From Pacificitalea sp040119125 (GTDB lineage Bacteria > Pseudomonadota > Alphaproteobacteria > Rhodobacterales > Rhodobacteraceae), in the NCBI GenBank assembly GCA_040119125.1, contig JBEDTR010000008.1, positions 183,132-247,131 on the forward strand: a stretch of DNA of 64,000 nt, read 5' to 3'. A model generated the notes under the pieces. The model saw only the letters and a program-made list of their open reading frames with translations. It did no database searches and was not told the DNA's origin. Shown here piece after piece: positions 51,900 to 61,143 of this stretch; within the stretch, counting starts at the first letter, position 1, and each line of letters begins with the position of its first letter. The position numbers and the translations under genes were made by a program.

Positions 51900-53123
51900 T
51901 CAGCCGTTGCGACGGTTGCGCGCCGCAAGAAGGCGCAGGCGCAGCGCGTTTAGCTTGATGAAGCCAGCTGCGTCTTTCTGATCGTAGGCACCGGCATCTT
52001 CTTCGAAGGTCACATGAGCTTCGGAATACAGGGAATTCTCAGACCAGCGCGCCACGGTGCGTGCGAGACCCTTGTAAAGCTTCAGACGGACGGTGCCGCT
52101 GACATGCTCTTGGCTCTTGTCGATCAGCGCCTGCAGCATTTCGCGCTCGGGGCTGAACCAGAAGCCGTTATAGATCAGCTCGGCGTATTTCGGCATCAGC
52201 TCATCCTTCAGATGCGCTGCACCCCGGTCGAGCGTGATGGATTCGATGCCGCGATGTGCCTCCAGCAGCAGCGTGCCGCCGGGGGTTTCGTAAACGCCGC
52301 GGGACTTCATGCCCACAAAACGCCCCTCAACCAGATCAAGCCGACCGCACCCATGTTTGCCGCCCAGCTCATTCAGCTTGGTCAGCACTTCGGCGGGGGA
52401 CATATCCGTGCCGTTGATCGCAACCGCATCGCCCTTTTCAAACCGAATTTCGACGAATTCCGGTTCATTCGGGGCGTCTTCGGGGTGAACGCTGCGCTGG
52501 TAGACGTAATCGGGCGCCTCATCAGCGGGATCCTCCAGCACTTTCCCTTCGGAGGAGGTGTGCAGCAGGTTCGCATCGACTGAGAACGGCGCCTCGCCGC
52601 GCTTGTCCTTGGCGATCGGAATCTGATGCGCCTCAGCAAATTCCAGCAGCTTTGTGCGGCTGGACAGATCCCATTCACGCCAAGGCGCGATCACCTTGAT
52701 GTCGGGGTTCAGCGCATAGGCCGACAGTTCGAACCGAACCTGATCGTTGCCTTTGCCGGTCGCACCATGAGCCACGGCATCCGCACCGGTTTCTTCGGCG
52801 ATTTCGATCAGCCGCTTGGAAATCAGCGGCCGCGCGATCGAGGTGCCGAGAAGGTAAACCCCCTCGTAGACCGCATTGGCGCGGAACATGGGGAAAACGA
52901 AATCGCGCACGAATTCTTCGCGAAGATCGTCGATGTAGATATTCTCGGCCTTGATGCCGAGCATTTCCGCCTTTTTGCGCGCGGGCTCCAGCTCCTCGCC
53001 CTGACCCAGATCGGCGGTGAAGGTCACCACCTCGCAGTCATATTCGGTCTGCAACCATTTCAGGATGATCGAGGTGTCGAGGCCGCCGGAATAGGCGAGA
53101 ACCACCTTTTTAGGCTGGGACAT
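51900..53123 (-). CDS. argG: Argininosuccinate synthase
   Basis: Joins citrulline and aspartate in arginine synthesis. 407 residues: VVLAYSGGLDTSIILKWL (PP-loop, near 7-24); YLLGTSIARPLI; VAHGATGKGNDQVRFE; and GRLDLVEGRFVGMKSRG. Divergent from ilvA with a 111-bp gap; no attenuation or ARG box is obvious. Downstream the hairpin at 51843-51880 may mark the transcript end. Confidence 0.97.
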   Translation of the reverse strand: MSQPKKVVLAYSGGLDTSIILKWLQTEYDCEVVTFTADLGQGEELEPARKKAEMLGIKAENIYIDDLREEFVRDFVFPMFRANAVYEGVYLLGTSIARPLISKRLIEIAEETGADAVAHGATGKGNDQVRFELSAYALNPDIKVIAPWREWDLSSRTKLLEFAEAHQIPIAKDKRGEAPFSVDANLLHTSSEGKVLEDPADEAPDYVYQRSVHPEDAPNEPEFVEIRFEKGDAVAINGTDMSPAEVLTKLNELGGKHGCGRLDLVEGRFVGMKSRGVYETPGGTLLLEAHRGIESITLDRGAAHLKDELMPKYAELIYNGFWFSPEREMLQALIDKSQEHVSGTVRLKLYKGLARTVARWSENSLYSEAHVTFEEDAGAYDQKDAAGFIKLNALRLRLLAARNRRNG

Positions 53124-53234
53124 GAGGGCGCTCCGTCGGTTTTAGGTCTCGACCGCGGGGTCTATAAGGCTTTCGAGTGCCGAACAAGACGCTTTCCCAT
53201 GGTAAGCCCGCGCCCGCATTGCTAGGAGCAGATC

Positions 53235-54476
53235 ATGAGCGATTTTTCCCAAAATGCGCGCGACGCCACCTTGGCCCTGCGCGATTTGTTTCCCGCGACG
53301 CCTCTGGGGCGCAACGATTTCCTGTCCGAGAAATTTAATGCCGATATTTGGCTGAAGCGTGAAGATTTGACGCCCGTGCGTTCCTACAAGCTGCGCGGCG
53401 CGGTGAACGCGATGCGCAAGGCGCTGGATGGTGGGGATCCGCCGGTATTTGTCTGCGCGAGCGCGGGCAATCATGCACAGGGCGTGGCCTTTGCCTGTCG
53501 TCATTTTGGCGTGCGGGGTGTGATCTTCATGCCCGTCACGACGCCGCAACAGAAGATTCACAAGACCCGGACCTTCGGCGGCGACATGATCGAAATCGTC
53601 ATGACCGGGGACTATTTTGACGACACGCTTGCCTCCGCTCAAACTTATTGCGCCGAAAAGGGGGGGCGGTTCCTCGCGCCTTTCGACGATGCTGACGTGA
53701 TCGAAGGGCAGGCCTCCGTCGCAGTTGAAATCCTCGACGAGATCGGCACCCCTGACATGATCGTTCTGCCTGTCGGCGGCGGTGGTCTCTCCGCTGGGGT
53801 CACCCAGATGCTGCGGGCCGAAGCCCCTGATTGCGAATTGCGCTATGTCGAGCCCGCAGGTGGCGCAAGCCTGGCCGCTGCGGTGCGGGCCGGTGCTCCG
53901 GTAACTTTGCCGCGGGTCGACAGCTTCGTCGACGGTGCCGCAGTCGCCCGGATCGGGGCGCTGCCCTTCGAGGCGTTGCGCGGCATCAACCCCGCCCATG
54001 TCATCGCCGCATCCGAAAACCGGATCTGCACCACAATGATCGAAATGCTGAATATCGAAGGCATCGTTCTGGAGCCCGCGGGCGCCATGGCCATCGACAC
54101 GCTGACCGATCTGCGCGCGGAGATCGAGGGCAAGCGGGTCGTGTGCATCACCTCTGGCGGTAATTTCGACTTCGAGCGGCTTCCCGAGGTCAAGGAACGC
54201 GCTCTGCGTTATGCGGGCACTAAGAAATACCTGATCTTGCGCATGCCCCAGCGCCCCGGCGCGCTGAAGGATTTCCTCAATCTGCTGGGCCCTGAGGACG
54301 ATATCGCACGGTTCGAATATCTTAAGAAATCCGCTCGCAACTTCGGGTCCGTCCTGCTTGGGATCGAGACGACGCGGGCCGAGAATTTTACCCGGTTGTT
54401 CGCCGCGCTGGACGACGCGGGTTTCACCTACACCGACATCAGCGGCGACGAAACAATGGCAAGCTTCGTAATCTAA
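53235..54476 (+). CDS. ilvA: Threonine ammonia-lyase
   Basis: PLP enzyme making 2-oxobutyrate from threonine for isoleucine. 413 residues, the shorter type with a single C-terminal ACT-like domain (about 330-413, LILRMPQRPGALKDFL). PLP Lys52 in RSYKLRGA; ASAGNHAQGVA binds the PLP phosphate region; PVGGGGLSAG. The catabolic form is a possible alternative, but the C-terminal domain supports the biosynthetic. Followed by a hairpin at 54482-54500 without a T-run. Confidence 0.94.
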   Translation: MSDFSQNARDATLALRDLFPATPLGRNDFLSEKFNADIWLKREDLTPVRSYKLRGAVNAMRKALDGGDPPVFVCASAGNHAQGVAFACRHFGVRGVIFMPVTTPQQKIHKTRTFGGDMIEIVMTGDYFDDTLASAQTYCAEKGGRFLAPFDDADVIEGQASVAVEILDEIGTPDMIVLPVGGGGLSAGVTQMLRAEAPDCELRYVEPAGGASLAAAVRAGAPVTLPRVDSFVDGAAVARIGALPFEALRGINPAHVIAASENRICTTMIEMLNIEGIVLEPAGAMAIDTLTDLRAEIEGKRVVCITSGGNFDFERLPEVKERALRYAGTKKYLILRMPQRPGALKDFLNLLGPEDDIARFEYLKKSARNFGSVLLGIETTRAENFTRLFAALDDAGFTYTDISGDETMASFVI

Positions 54477-54481
54477 AGACG

Positions 54482-54500
54482 GGCGTCTTTCGAGGACGCC
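54482..54500. terminator. Weak hairpin between convergent ilvA and the Hpt gene
   Basis: 6-bp stem GGCGTC / GACGCC with a 7-base loop, lying between two convergent stops. There is no T-run, so terminator status is tentative. Confidence 0.35.
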
Positions 54501-54513
54501 GACATTCCCGCAG

Positions 54514-54909
54514 TCAGACGGCGAATTCATCGCATGTCTTGCTAAGAAAACGGGCCTTGCTGCTGCGGTAGCAGGCTTGAAGGCGGAAATGGTCCACGGC
54601 CTCTCCCATACGGGCAGCCGCACTGTTTTCCTTACACATCAGCGCCAGACCGGTCATCCCGAGGTTCGTGGCGCAGCCTCTCAGGAAATGCAGTTCGTCG
54701 ACCACCAGATTGGCCGCGATGATCGCGGAAAGCGCGTCGAGCGCCACCTCGATCTCCATCAAGAACAATTCCGTTGTTTCGATAAAGTCACGGGGGCCAA
54801 TTTCATTGGCCAACTGCCGCACGCGATCACGGTTGACGCTGTCATCCGGAGTGGCGGCCAGTCCGATATCGCTTGCCGCAAGCGCGCTGCCGCCGATCAA
54901 GTCTTTCAT
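54514..54909 (-). CDS. Hpt-domain phosphotransfer protein
   Basis: 131 residues from ATG 54909, preceded by GGGAG. It resembles single-domain histidine phosphotransfer proteins: ELHFLRGCATNLGMTGLAL carries the candidate phosphoryl His74 in the HxLRG-type motif, within a helical bundle (about 26-120). No kinase part is attached, so it must act as an intermediate. It diverges from the response regulator/PP2C gene. A TTAA-N7-TTGA near-CtrA box is 60 bp upstream. Partner kinase unknown. Confidence 0.82.
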   Translation of the reverse strand: MKDLIGGSALAASDIGLAATPDDSVNRDRVRQLANEIGPRDFIETTELFLMEIEVALDALSAIIAANLVVDELHFLRGCATNLGMTGLALMCKENSAAARMGEAVDHFRLQACYRSSKARFLSKTCDEFAV

Positions 54910-54968
54910 GCCCGTCTCCCGTTTCGTGCTGGCACAATAAGTGTCGCTCCAAGTTATATGGCGCGGTC

Positions 54969-54983
54969 TTAACAGCTGATTGA
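54969..54983. promoter_or_regulatory. Near-match CtrA box upstream of the Hpt gene
   Basis: TTAA-CAGCTGA-TTGA: one base off the TTAA-N7-TTAA consensus. It is 60 bp upstream of the Hpt start, within the divergent promoter region shared with the PP2C gene. Confidence 0.4.
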
Positions 54984-55085
54984 CAACAGCCCCGGATTGT
55001 TCGGAGCGGTCCGAAAATTTTGCTGACAGCATTCACGCGGCTTTAAGCTCTACATGCGAAACCAGCCTCGATAGCGGTGTGCCGC

Positions 55086-56381
55086 ATGCTTTTCGCCGAG
55101 GTGCTTTTGTCCCAGCCGACCCTCACCCGCCCGGTTCGCGCGGCGCCTGCCGGCGGCGGCCGGCCATGCGTCCTGCTGGTCGATGACAGCCTGTTGCAGC
55201 TCAGGATTTTGTCAACGGCACTGGGGCGTTGGGGGTATCGGGTGCGCCAAGCGCGATCCGCAGATGAGGCGCTTGCGATCTGTGGCACCACCCGGCCCGA
55301 TCTGGTCATTTCAGACTGGATAATGCCCGGTATGAGCGGACCGGAATTCTGTCGCCGGTTCAGGGATACATCTGGTGAGAGCTACGGCTATTTCATCCTG
55401 CTCACGTCGAAACGGAGCGCGCATGAGGTCGCGCAGGGGCTTGATGCTGGCGCCGATGATTTCCTGACCAAGCCGGTCAATTTGTCTGAGTTGCGCGCAC
55501 GTATGAAGGCAGGGGAACGTATTTTGCGGATGCAGCGTGAGTTGATCGTCAAGAATGAGCTGATCAGCGAAACGCTTGGCAAGATCAGCCTCCTTTATGA
55601 TGCGCTTGACCGTGACCTTCAGGAGGCACGCAAGCTGCAACAAAGCTTGGTCAAAGAGCCGTTTCGCAGGTTTGCGCGCGGGCAGGTGTCGCTTCTGCTA
55701 CGCCCCTCCGGACATATCGGTGGTGATCTGGTGGGGTTTTTCCCGATCCGCAACGATCTGATCGGCCTATTCGCAATTGATGTGTCGGGGCACGGCGTGA
55801 CCTCGGCCCTTCTGACGGCGCGGATCGCCGCGCATTTTTCGGGCAGCGCGGCGGAGGGTAATATTGCCCTGCATCCCGACCCCGGCGCGGCGCGGGGGCG
55901 TCCACCACAGGACGTCGCGGCGCGGCTTAACGCGCTGCTGCTGCGGGAAATCGAGACCGAGCATTACTGCACCATGGTCTATGTCGAAGCGGATCTGGCC
56001 ACAGGTCGCCTGCGCGGGGTTCAGGCCGGGCATCCTCATCCGCTGATCCAGCGGTGCGATGGGACCCTCGAGCGGATTGGCCGCGGGGGGCTGCCGGTAG
56101 GGTTGCTCGGCGACGCGCGTTATGAAGCGTTTCATGCGACGCTTGCCCCAGGAGATCGGCTGCTGCTTGCGTCGGACGGGATGACCGAATGTCCGGACCG
56201 TCATGACCGCCTGTTGGATGAGGCCGGGCTGGTCCGGCTGATGCGACGGAACCAAGCCGTGCGGGGCCCGGATTTTCTGAAGGCGCTGACCCGTGACCTT
56301 TCGCGCCATGCGGACGCTGTGGAATTTCCCGACGACATCTCGGCGGTGTTGCTGGAATATGAGGGAGGGACAGATGCCTAG
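55086..56381 (+). CDS. Response regulator with PP2C-type phosphatase output (RsbU/RbaY-like)
   Basis: 431 residues from ATG 55086 (GTG 55077 is an alternative). Receiver domain (about 25-145): LLVDDSLLQL; phosphoacceptor Asp77 in ISDWIMPGMSG; Lys in TKPVNLSEL. A coiled linker (150-190) joins a SpoIIE/PP2C domain (about 200-430): GHIGGDLVGFF, DVSGHGVTSAL, LLLASDGMTE and FPDDISAVLL supply the metal-binding Asp residues. Similar regulators dephosphorylate anti-anti-sigma factors in partner-switching; Rhodobacter RbaY, which affects gene transfer agent production, has this layout. The adjacent Hpt protein is a natural phosphodonor candidate. Confidence 0.88.
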   Translation: MLFAEVLLSQPTLTRPVRAAPAGGGRPCVLLVDDSLLQLRILSTALGRWGYRVRQARSADEALAICGTTRPDLVISDWIMPGMSGPEFCRRFRDTSGESYGYFILLTSKRSAHEVAQGLDAGADDFLTKPVNLSELRARMKAGERILRMQRELIVKNELISETLGKISLLYDALDRDLQEARKLQQSLVKEPFRRFARGQVSLLLRPSGHIGGDLVGFFPIRNDLIGLFAIDVSGHGVTSALLTARIAAHFSGSAAEGNIALHPDPGAARGRPPQDVAARLNALLLREIETEHYCTMVYVEADLATGRLRGVQAGHPHPLIQRCDGTLERIGRGGLPVGLLGDARYEAFHATLAPGDRLLLASDGMTECPDRHDRLLDEAGLVRLMRRNQAVRGPDFLKALTRDLSRHADAVEFPDDISAVLLEYEGGTDA

Positions 56382-56818
56382 CCGGTCAGCCACGCCGCCA
56401 GAAACGCCGCTTCGCCCTCATTGTCGAGCAGGGAAAGCGCCTCCCGACCCGGTAACCAGACCGCGGTGTGATCCGGCTCGGTCGGCGGGTGCAGCGCACC
56501 AATGCCGCGCGCCAGCCAGATATGGCATATCTTCTCTGCCCAGATCCCGTAGTCCGGCATATAGGTGAACCGCCGAAATGCGCCCAGACGGCGTTCGGGT
56601 GCAATGCGCCAACCGGTTTCCTCCAGCACCTCGCGATGCAGGGCGGGACGGGGATGTTCACCGGGATCTATACCGCCGCCGGGGAACTGAAATTCCGCGC
56701 GTGGTTGCGCCTGAAAGGTCAGCAGCACCTCGTCGCCGCGATGGATCAGGGCATAGATGCCGGGACGGAAGGTGTAGCTTTGACCCGGTTGAGCCGGCTC
56801 GCCGTAGCGCCGTAGCAT
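56378..56818 (-). CDS. Nudix hydrolase
   Basis: 146 residues from ATG 56818, preceded by AAAGGGGG. The Nudix box is complete: GGGIDPGEHPRPALHREVLE followed by ETGW, with REVLEE giving the metal-binding Glu residues. Substrate unknown; YGEPAQPGQSYTFRPGIY and the C-terminal LDNEGEAAFLAAWL do not resolve it. It converges on the PP2C gene, overlapping by 4 bases. Confidence 0.88.
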   Translation of the reverse strand: MLRRYGEPAQPGQSYTFRPGIYALIHRGDEVLLTFQAQPRAEFQFPGGGIDPGEHPRPALHREVLEETGWRIAPERRLGAFRRFTYMPDYGIWAEKICHIWLARGIGALHPPTEPDHTAVWLPGREALSLLDNEGEAAFLAAWLTG

Positions 56819-56884
56819 GGAAATCCCCCTTTGCCCTTCATATATGCCTGCGATATGCCAAGCCTCGGCACGCAAGGAAACCCC

Positions 56885-57901
56885 ATGACTATCGGATCGA
56901 AAATCGCTTGGGACGACACCGTCCTGCCCTTTCAGCTTGACCGCTCGGACATCCGGGGTCGTGTCGCACGGCTCGACGGTGTGCTCGATCAGGTGCTGGC
57001 GCAACATGATTATCCCCCCGTGATTGAGGAGCTGGTCTCCGAGATGGCGGTGCTCACCGCGCTGATCGGCCAGACGATCAAGCTGCGTTGGAAGCTATCG
57101 CTGCAAGTGCGCGGCGATGGCCCCGCCCGGCTGATCGCCACCGACTATTACGGCCCCACCGAAGATGGCGAGCCCGCCCGCGTGCGCGCCTATGCCAGCT
57201 ATGACAAAGATGCCGATCTGTCGGGCGCGCCCTTTGACCTGATTGGGCGCGGCTATTTCGCGATCCTGATCGATCAGGGCAAAGGCATGCAGCCCTATCA
57301 GGGCATTACCCCGATTGCGGGCGGCTCTCTCGCGGCCTGTGCTGAGACCTATTTCGCGCAATCCGAACAGCTGCCCACGCGCTTCGCCATCAGCCATGGC
57401 CGCAGCCAGACACCGGGCGAGCCGGAGCGCTGGCGCGCCGGGGGTGTGATGCTGCAAACCATGCCCAAAGCCAGCCCGCTGATGGCGCAGGCCGAGGCCA
57501 CGGGTGACGAAGGTCTGTTGCAGCCGGAGGACATGCTGGAAGGCGACGAGGGCGAAAACTGGGCCCGCGCCAATATCTTGCTCGACACTGTCGACGACCT
57601 CGAATTGATCGGCCCCTATGTGCAGCCGACTGATCTGTTGGTGCGCCTGTTCCACGAAGAAGCCCCGCGCGTCTACGATGCGCAGCCGGTGAAATTCGGA
57701 TGCACCTGCTCGGCGGATCGGGTGCGGCAGTCGCTGTCGATTTATTCGGCCAAGGATATCGGCACGATGACGACGGATGAGGGTATCGTGACGGCGGACT
57801 GTCAGTTCTGCGGCGCGCATTACGAGTTTGACCCGAAAACCCTAGGGTTCGAGGCTGAGAAGCCAGCGGATGGTGATGCCTCCGATGACGGTCAATCCTG
57901 A
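56885..57901 (+). CDS. hslO: Redox-regulated chaperone Hsp33
   Basis: Holdase activated by oxidation and unfolding. 338 residues from ATG 56885. N-terminal substrate-binding domain, with VARLDGVLDQVL; C-terminal zinc site in which KFGCTCSADR and ADCQFCGAHYEF supply the four Cys (CxC and CxxC) that form disulfides when oxidised. Its 3' end overlaps the following Nudix gene. Confidence 0.95.
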   Translation: MTIGSKIAWDDTVLPFQLDRSDIRGRVARLDGVLDQVLAQHDYPPVIEELVSEMAVLTALIGQTIKLRWKLSLQVRGDGPARLIATDYYGPTEDGEPARVRAYASYDKDADLSGAPFDLIGRGYFAILIDQGKGMQPYQGITPIAGGSLAACAETYFAQSEQLPTRFAISHGRSQTPGEPERWRAGGVMLQTMPKASPLMAQAEATGDEGLLQPEDMLEGDEGENWARANILLDTVDDLELIGPYVQPTDLLVRLFHEEAPRVYDAQPVKFGCTCSADRVRQSLSIYSAKDIGTMTTDEGIVTADCQFCGAHYEFDPKTLGFEAEKPADGDASDDGQS

Positions 57902-58490
57902 TCTGAAAGACAGGCTGTGCCGGGCGATTGATGCGCCCGGCCGGCCCAGTTCGGACTATGATCTGAACCCGGACACGATCCTGCCGGAGGGGCGTAAGCT
58001 GCGTCAGGCGGGCGTGTTGATCGCCATTTCAGATGCGCCGCAGCCCCATGTCTGGCTGACGAAACGCTCCCCCCGTTTGAAACATCATCCCGGGCAGGTG
58101 GCCTTTCCGGGCGGCAAGCAAGAGCCGCAGGTGGACCGCGATGTGACCGACGCCGCGCTGCGCGAGGCGGAGGAAGAAATTGGCCTGCCGCGCAGCCGCG
58201 TCGATCTGCTGGGCACCCTGCCGCCGCATGAAACCGTCACCGGGTTTACCGTGACGCCGGTGATCGGGCTGGTCGCGGGCGCCTTCCTTCCGCGCCCCGA
58301 ACTGGGCGAGGTGGCAGAGGTGTTTACCGTGCCGCTGGCCCATCTTCTCGACCCTGAAAGCTACCGCATCGAACGCCGCCGCTGGCGGGGCGATTGGCGC
58401 AGCTATTACACCGTGCCTTGGGGCCCTTATTACGTCTGGGGCGCGACGGCGCGCATGCTGCGGGCATTGGCCGACCGGATGGACGGATGA
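57885..58490 (+). CDS. CoA-type Nudix hydrolase
   Basis: 201 residues from ATG 57885; ATGs at 57870 and 57876 are alternatives, and all overlap hslO. WLTKRSPRLKHHPGQVAFPG upstream of the Nudix box (GGKQEPQVDRDVTDAALREA, then EEEIGL) is the signature of the NudL/CoA diphosphatase (UPF0035) subgroup, which hydrolyses CoA and acyl-CoA to phosphopantetheine and 3',5'-ADP. ATGA overlap with cca suggests one transcript hslO-nudix-cca. Confidence 0.88.
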   Translation: MTVNPDLKDRLCRAIDAPGRPSSDYDLNPDTILPEGRKLRQAGVLIAISDAPQPHVWLTKRSPRLKHHPGQVAFPGGKQEPQVDRDVTDAALREAEEEIGLPRSRVDLLGTLPPHETVTGFTVTPVIGLVAGAFLPRPELGEVAEVFTVPLAHLLDPESYRIERRRWRGDWRSYYTVPWGPYYVWGATARMLRALADRMDG

Positions 58491-59662
58491 CGGGCACCGG
58501 GAAGCTGTCGGCACATTGGCTGCATGCCGCGCCGGCGCAGCGGGTCTGCGCCATGTTGGAGGATGCGGGCCACCGGGCGCTGTTTGTCGGTGGCTGTGTG
58601 CGCAATGCGCTGATCGGCGCGCCGGTGTCGGATCTCGATCTGGCCACAGATGCGACGCCTGACCGGGTGATGGCGCTGGCCGAAGCGGCGGGCCTGCGCG
58701 CAATTCCTACCGGCATCGACCATGGCACCGTCACCGTGCTGGCGGCGGGCGAGCCAGTGGAAATCACGACGTTCCGCCGCGACGTCGAAACCGATGGTCG
58801 CCACGCCACTGTCGCGTTTGCCACCGATGTGGCCGAGGATGCCGCGCGGCGCGATTTTACCATGAACGCGCTTTATGCCGATGCGCGGGGCGACGTGCAT
58901 GACCCATTGGGCGGGCTGCCCGATCTGTTGGCGCGGCGGGTGCGCTTCGTCGGGGAGCCCGCCGCCCGCGTGGCGGAAGATTACCTGCGCATCCTGCGCT
59001 TTTTCCGGTTTGCCGCGTGGTATGGCGATCCGGCGCGCGGCATGGATGCCGATGGCCTTGCCGCTTGTGCCGCAGGAGCCGACGGTCTGGACCGCATCTC
59101 GGCGGAGCGGATCGGGGCGGAGTTGCGCAAACTGCTCTCAGCTCCCGATCCCGCCCCCGCTGTCGCCGCGATGGTGCAGGCCGGGGTGCTGCGGGTCATC
59201 CTGCCCGGTGCCGATCCGCGTGCGCTGGCACCATTGGTGCATCTGGAGGCCGAACATGATCTGCCTGCCGACGCTATCGCGCGGCTGGCGGCGCTGGGTG
59301 GGCAGGACGTGGCCCAACGCCTGCGCCTGTCGCGGGCAGAGGCGAAGCGGCTCACCGCCCTGCGCGACGCGGCCAGCGGCACCTATGGCGCGGCGGCGCT
59401 GGGCTATCTGCTGGGTGCGCAGGATGCGGGGCATGCGCTGACCCTGCGGGGTGCGCTGCTGGAACAGCCCATCGCGCCCTTCACTGCCGACGTGACACGC
59501 GGCGCGGCGGCGGAATTTCCGGTCACTGCGGCTGACCTGCCAGAGACCGGCCCGGCCCTGGGCGCGCGGCTGAAAACCTTACGCGCCGCGTGGCTGCGTG
59601 CGGATCTGCATCCCGACCGGGCGGCGCTGCTGGCGCTGCCGCCCGAGGGCGATGCGGATTAG
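58487..59662 (+). CDS. cca: CCA tRNA nucleotidyltransferase
   Basis: Adds or repairs the 3'-CCA of tRNA. 391 residues. N-terminal catalytic head: LFVGGCVRNALIGAPVSDLD with Asp49 and Asp51 of DLDLAT; GIDHGTVTV; RDFTMNALYA; then the neck DYLRILRFFRFAAWYG and ISAERIGAELRKLL. The C-terminal region (about 240-391) is less conserved, as in alphaproteobacterial enzymes. Its start overlaps the Nudix gene, and it ends 4 bases overlapping the convergent amn gene (59659). Confidence 0.94.
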   Translation: MTGTGKLSAHWLHAAPAQRVCAMLEDAGHRALFVGGCVRNALIGAPVSDLDLATDATPDRVMALAEAAGLRAIPTGIDHGTVTVLAAGEPVEITTFRRDVETDGRHATVAFATDVAEDAARRDFTMNALYADARGDVHDPLGGLPDLLARRVRFVGEPAARVAEDYLRILRFFRFAAWYGDPARGMDADGLAACAAGADGLDRISAERIGAELRKLLSAPDPAPAVAAMVQAGVLRVILPGADPRALAPLVHLEAEHDLPADAIARLAALGGQDVAQRLRLSRAEAKRLTALRDAASGTYGAAALGYLLGAQDAGHALTLRGALLEQPIAPFTADVTRGAAAEFPVTAADLPETGPALGARLKTLRAAWLRADLHPDRAALLALPPEGDAD

Positions 59663-61143
59663 AGGAAGGCGGTTTCCTCGAAGCTGCGCAGCTTGCGCGA
59701 ATGCAGCCGTTCCAGCGGCATCCCACGCAACAACTCCATCGCCCGCACCCCGATCAACAGATGCCGCGCCACCTGCGTCTTGTAGAATTCCGACGCCATG
59801 CCGGGCAGCTTCAGCTCCCCATGCAGCGGCTTGTCCGAGACGCAGAGCAACGTCCCGTAGGGCACCCGGAAACGGAACCCATTGGCCGCGATCGTCGCGC
59901 TTTCCATATCCAGCGCCACGGCGCGCGACTGGCTCAGCCGTTTGACCGGGCCGGATTGGTCGCGCAGCTCCCAATTGCGGTTGTCGATGGTGGCGACAGT
60001 GCCGGTGCGCATGATCCGCTTCAGCTCATAACCTTCCAGCTTGGTGATCTGCTCCACCGCGTCTTCCAGTGCGATCTGGATTTCCGCCAGCGCCGGGATC
60101 GGCGTCCAGACCGGCAGATCGTCGTCCAAGACGTGATCTTCGCGCAGATAGGCATGGGCCAGAACGAAATCCCCAAGGCTCTGGGAATTGCGCAGCCCCG
60201 CGCAATGCCCGACCATCAGCCAGGCATGCGGACGCAGCACCGCGATATGGTCGGTCGCGGTTTTGGCGTTCGACGGACCGACGCCAATGTTGACCAGCGT
60301 GATGCCACCGGAGTCCTTGTGCTTCAGGTGGTAGGTGGGCATCTGCGGCAGCTTTGCCGGGGTCGGCATCGGCGTCTCGGCATCGGTGATCTCGACATTG
60401 CCGGGACCGACAAACGCGGTGTAGCCGCTGTCGGGATCGGCCAGCATCTGCCGCGCGTAGACCTCGAATTCCTCGACATAGAACTGGTAGTTGGTGAACA
60501 GCACATGGTTCTGGAAATGGCTAGGATCGGTGGCGGTGTAATGGCTGAGCCGGGCAAGCGAGTAATCGATGCGCTGCGCGGTAAAGGGCGCCAGCGGCCC
60601 CGACCCATCCTCGTGCAGATAGCCGAAATCATTGACGATGGCGTCATTGGTGATCGCCAGATCCGGCACGTCGAACACGTCGCGCAGCTGATAGGTCAGC
60701 GTGCCTTCCTGCGGGACGGTGACGCCGCTGTCATTGGCGACGGCGAAATGCACCGGCATCGGGGTCGATGACGCGCCGATCAGCACCGGCAGCCCGTGGT
60801 TCTTCATCAGCAGGCCGATCTGCTGGGTCAGGTAATTTTCGAACAGGCGCGGCCGGGTGACGGTGGTGGAATAGGTGCCCGGCACCGCGACATGGCCGAA
60901 GGCCAGACGGCTATCGGCCTTGGCAAAGCTCGTCGTGGTGAACCGGATTTCCGGATAATAGGCGCGGTATCGTTGTTCCGGCTGCGGGCCGGTGACGGCG
61001 GCGGTGAAGCCGTCGCACAGGAAATTCACCGCGTGATCGTAAAGCTCGATCAACCGCGCCACGGCGGCGGCGGGGTCGGTGAATTGCTCATGCCCGGGCA
61101 CTTCGGGCGAAAGGATCGGGGTGATGTGGTCGCTGGTATTCAT
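59659..61143 (-). CDS. amn: AMP nucleosidase
   Basis: Hydrolyses AMP to adenine and ribose-5-phosphate, controlling adenylate pools. 494 residues, as expected. An N-terminal regulatory domain (about 1-180) precedes the nucleoside-phosphorylase-like catalytic core with LVNIGVGPSNAKTATDHIAV, HAWLMVGHCAGLR, and ALDMESATIAANGFRF. Its ATG overlaps the ade stop by one base, so both are translated together: AMP to adenine to hypoxanthine. Confidence 0.95.
   Translation of the reverse strand: MNTSDHITPILSPEVPGHEQFTDPAAAVARLIELYDHAVNFLCDGFTAAVTGPQPEQRYRAYYPEIRFTTTSFAKADSRLAFGHVAVPGTYSTTVTRPRLFENYLTQQIGLLMKNHGLPVLIGASSTPMPVHFAVANDSGVTVPQEGTLTYQLRDVFDVPDLAITNDAIVNDFGYLHEDGSGPLAPFTAQRIDYSLARLSHYTATDPSHFQNHVLFTNYQFYVEEFEVYARQMLADPDSGYTAFVGPGNVEITDAETPMPTPAKLPQMPTYHLKHKDSGGITLVNIGVGPSNAKTATDHIAVLRPHAWLMVGHCAGLRNSQSLGDFVLAHAYLREDHVLDDDLPVWTPIPALAEIQIALEDAVEQITKLEGYELKRIMRTGTVATIDNRNWELRDQSGPVKRLSQSRAVALDMESATIAANGFRFRVPYGTLLCVSDKPLHGELKLPGMASEFYKTQVARHLLIGVRAMELLRGMPLERLHSRKLRSFEETAFL

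Noticed and set aside
53142..54623. 493-codon minus-strand ORF across ilvA
   Set aside because: Antisense to ilvA, which has PLP and ACT motifs and correct length; the antisense translation has no recognisable sequence.
59590..60771. 393-codon plus-strand ORF across amn
   Set aside because: Shadow of the complete amn gene; Arg/His-rich and without motifs.
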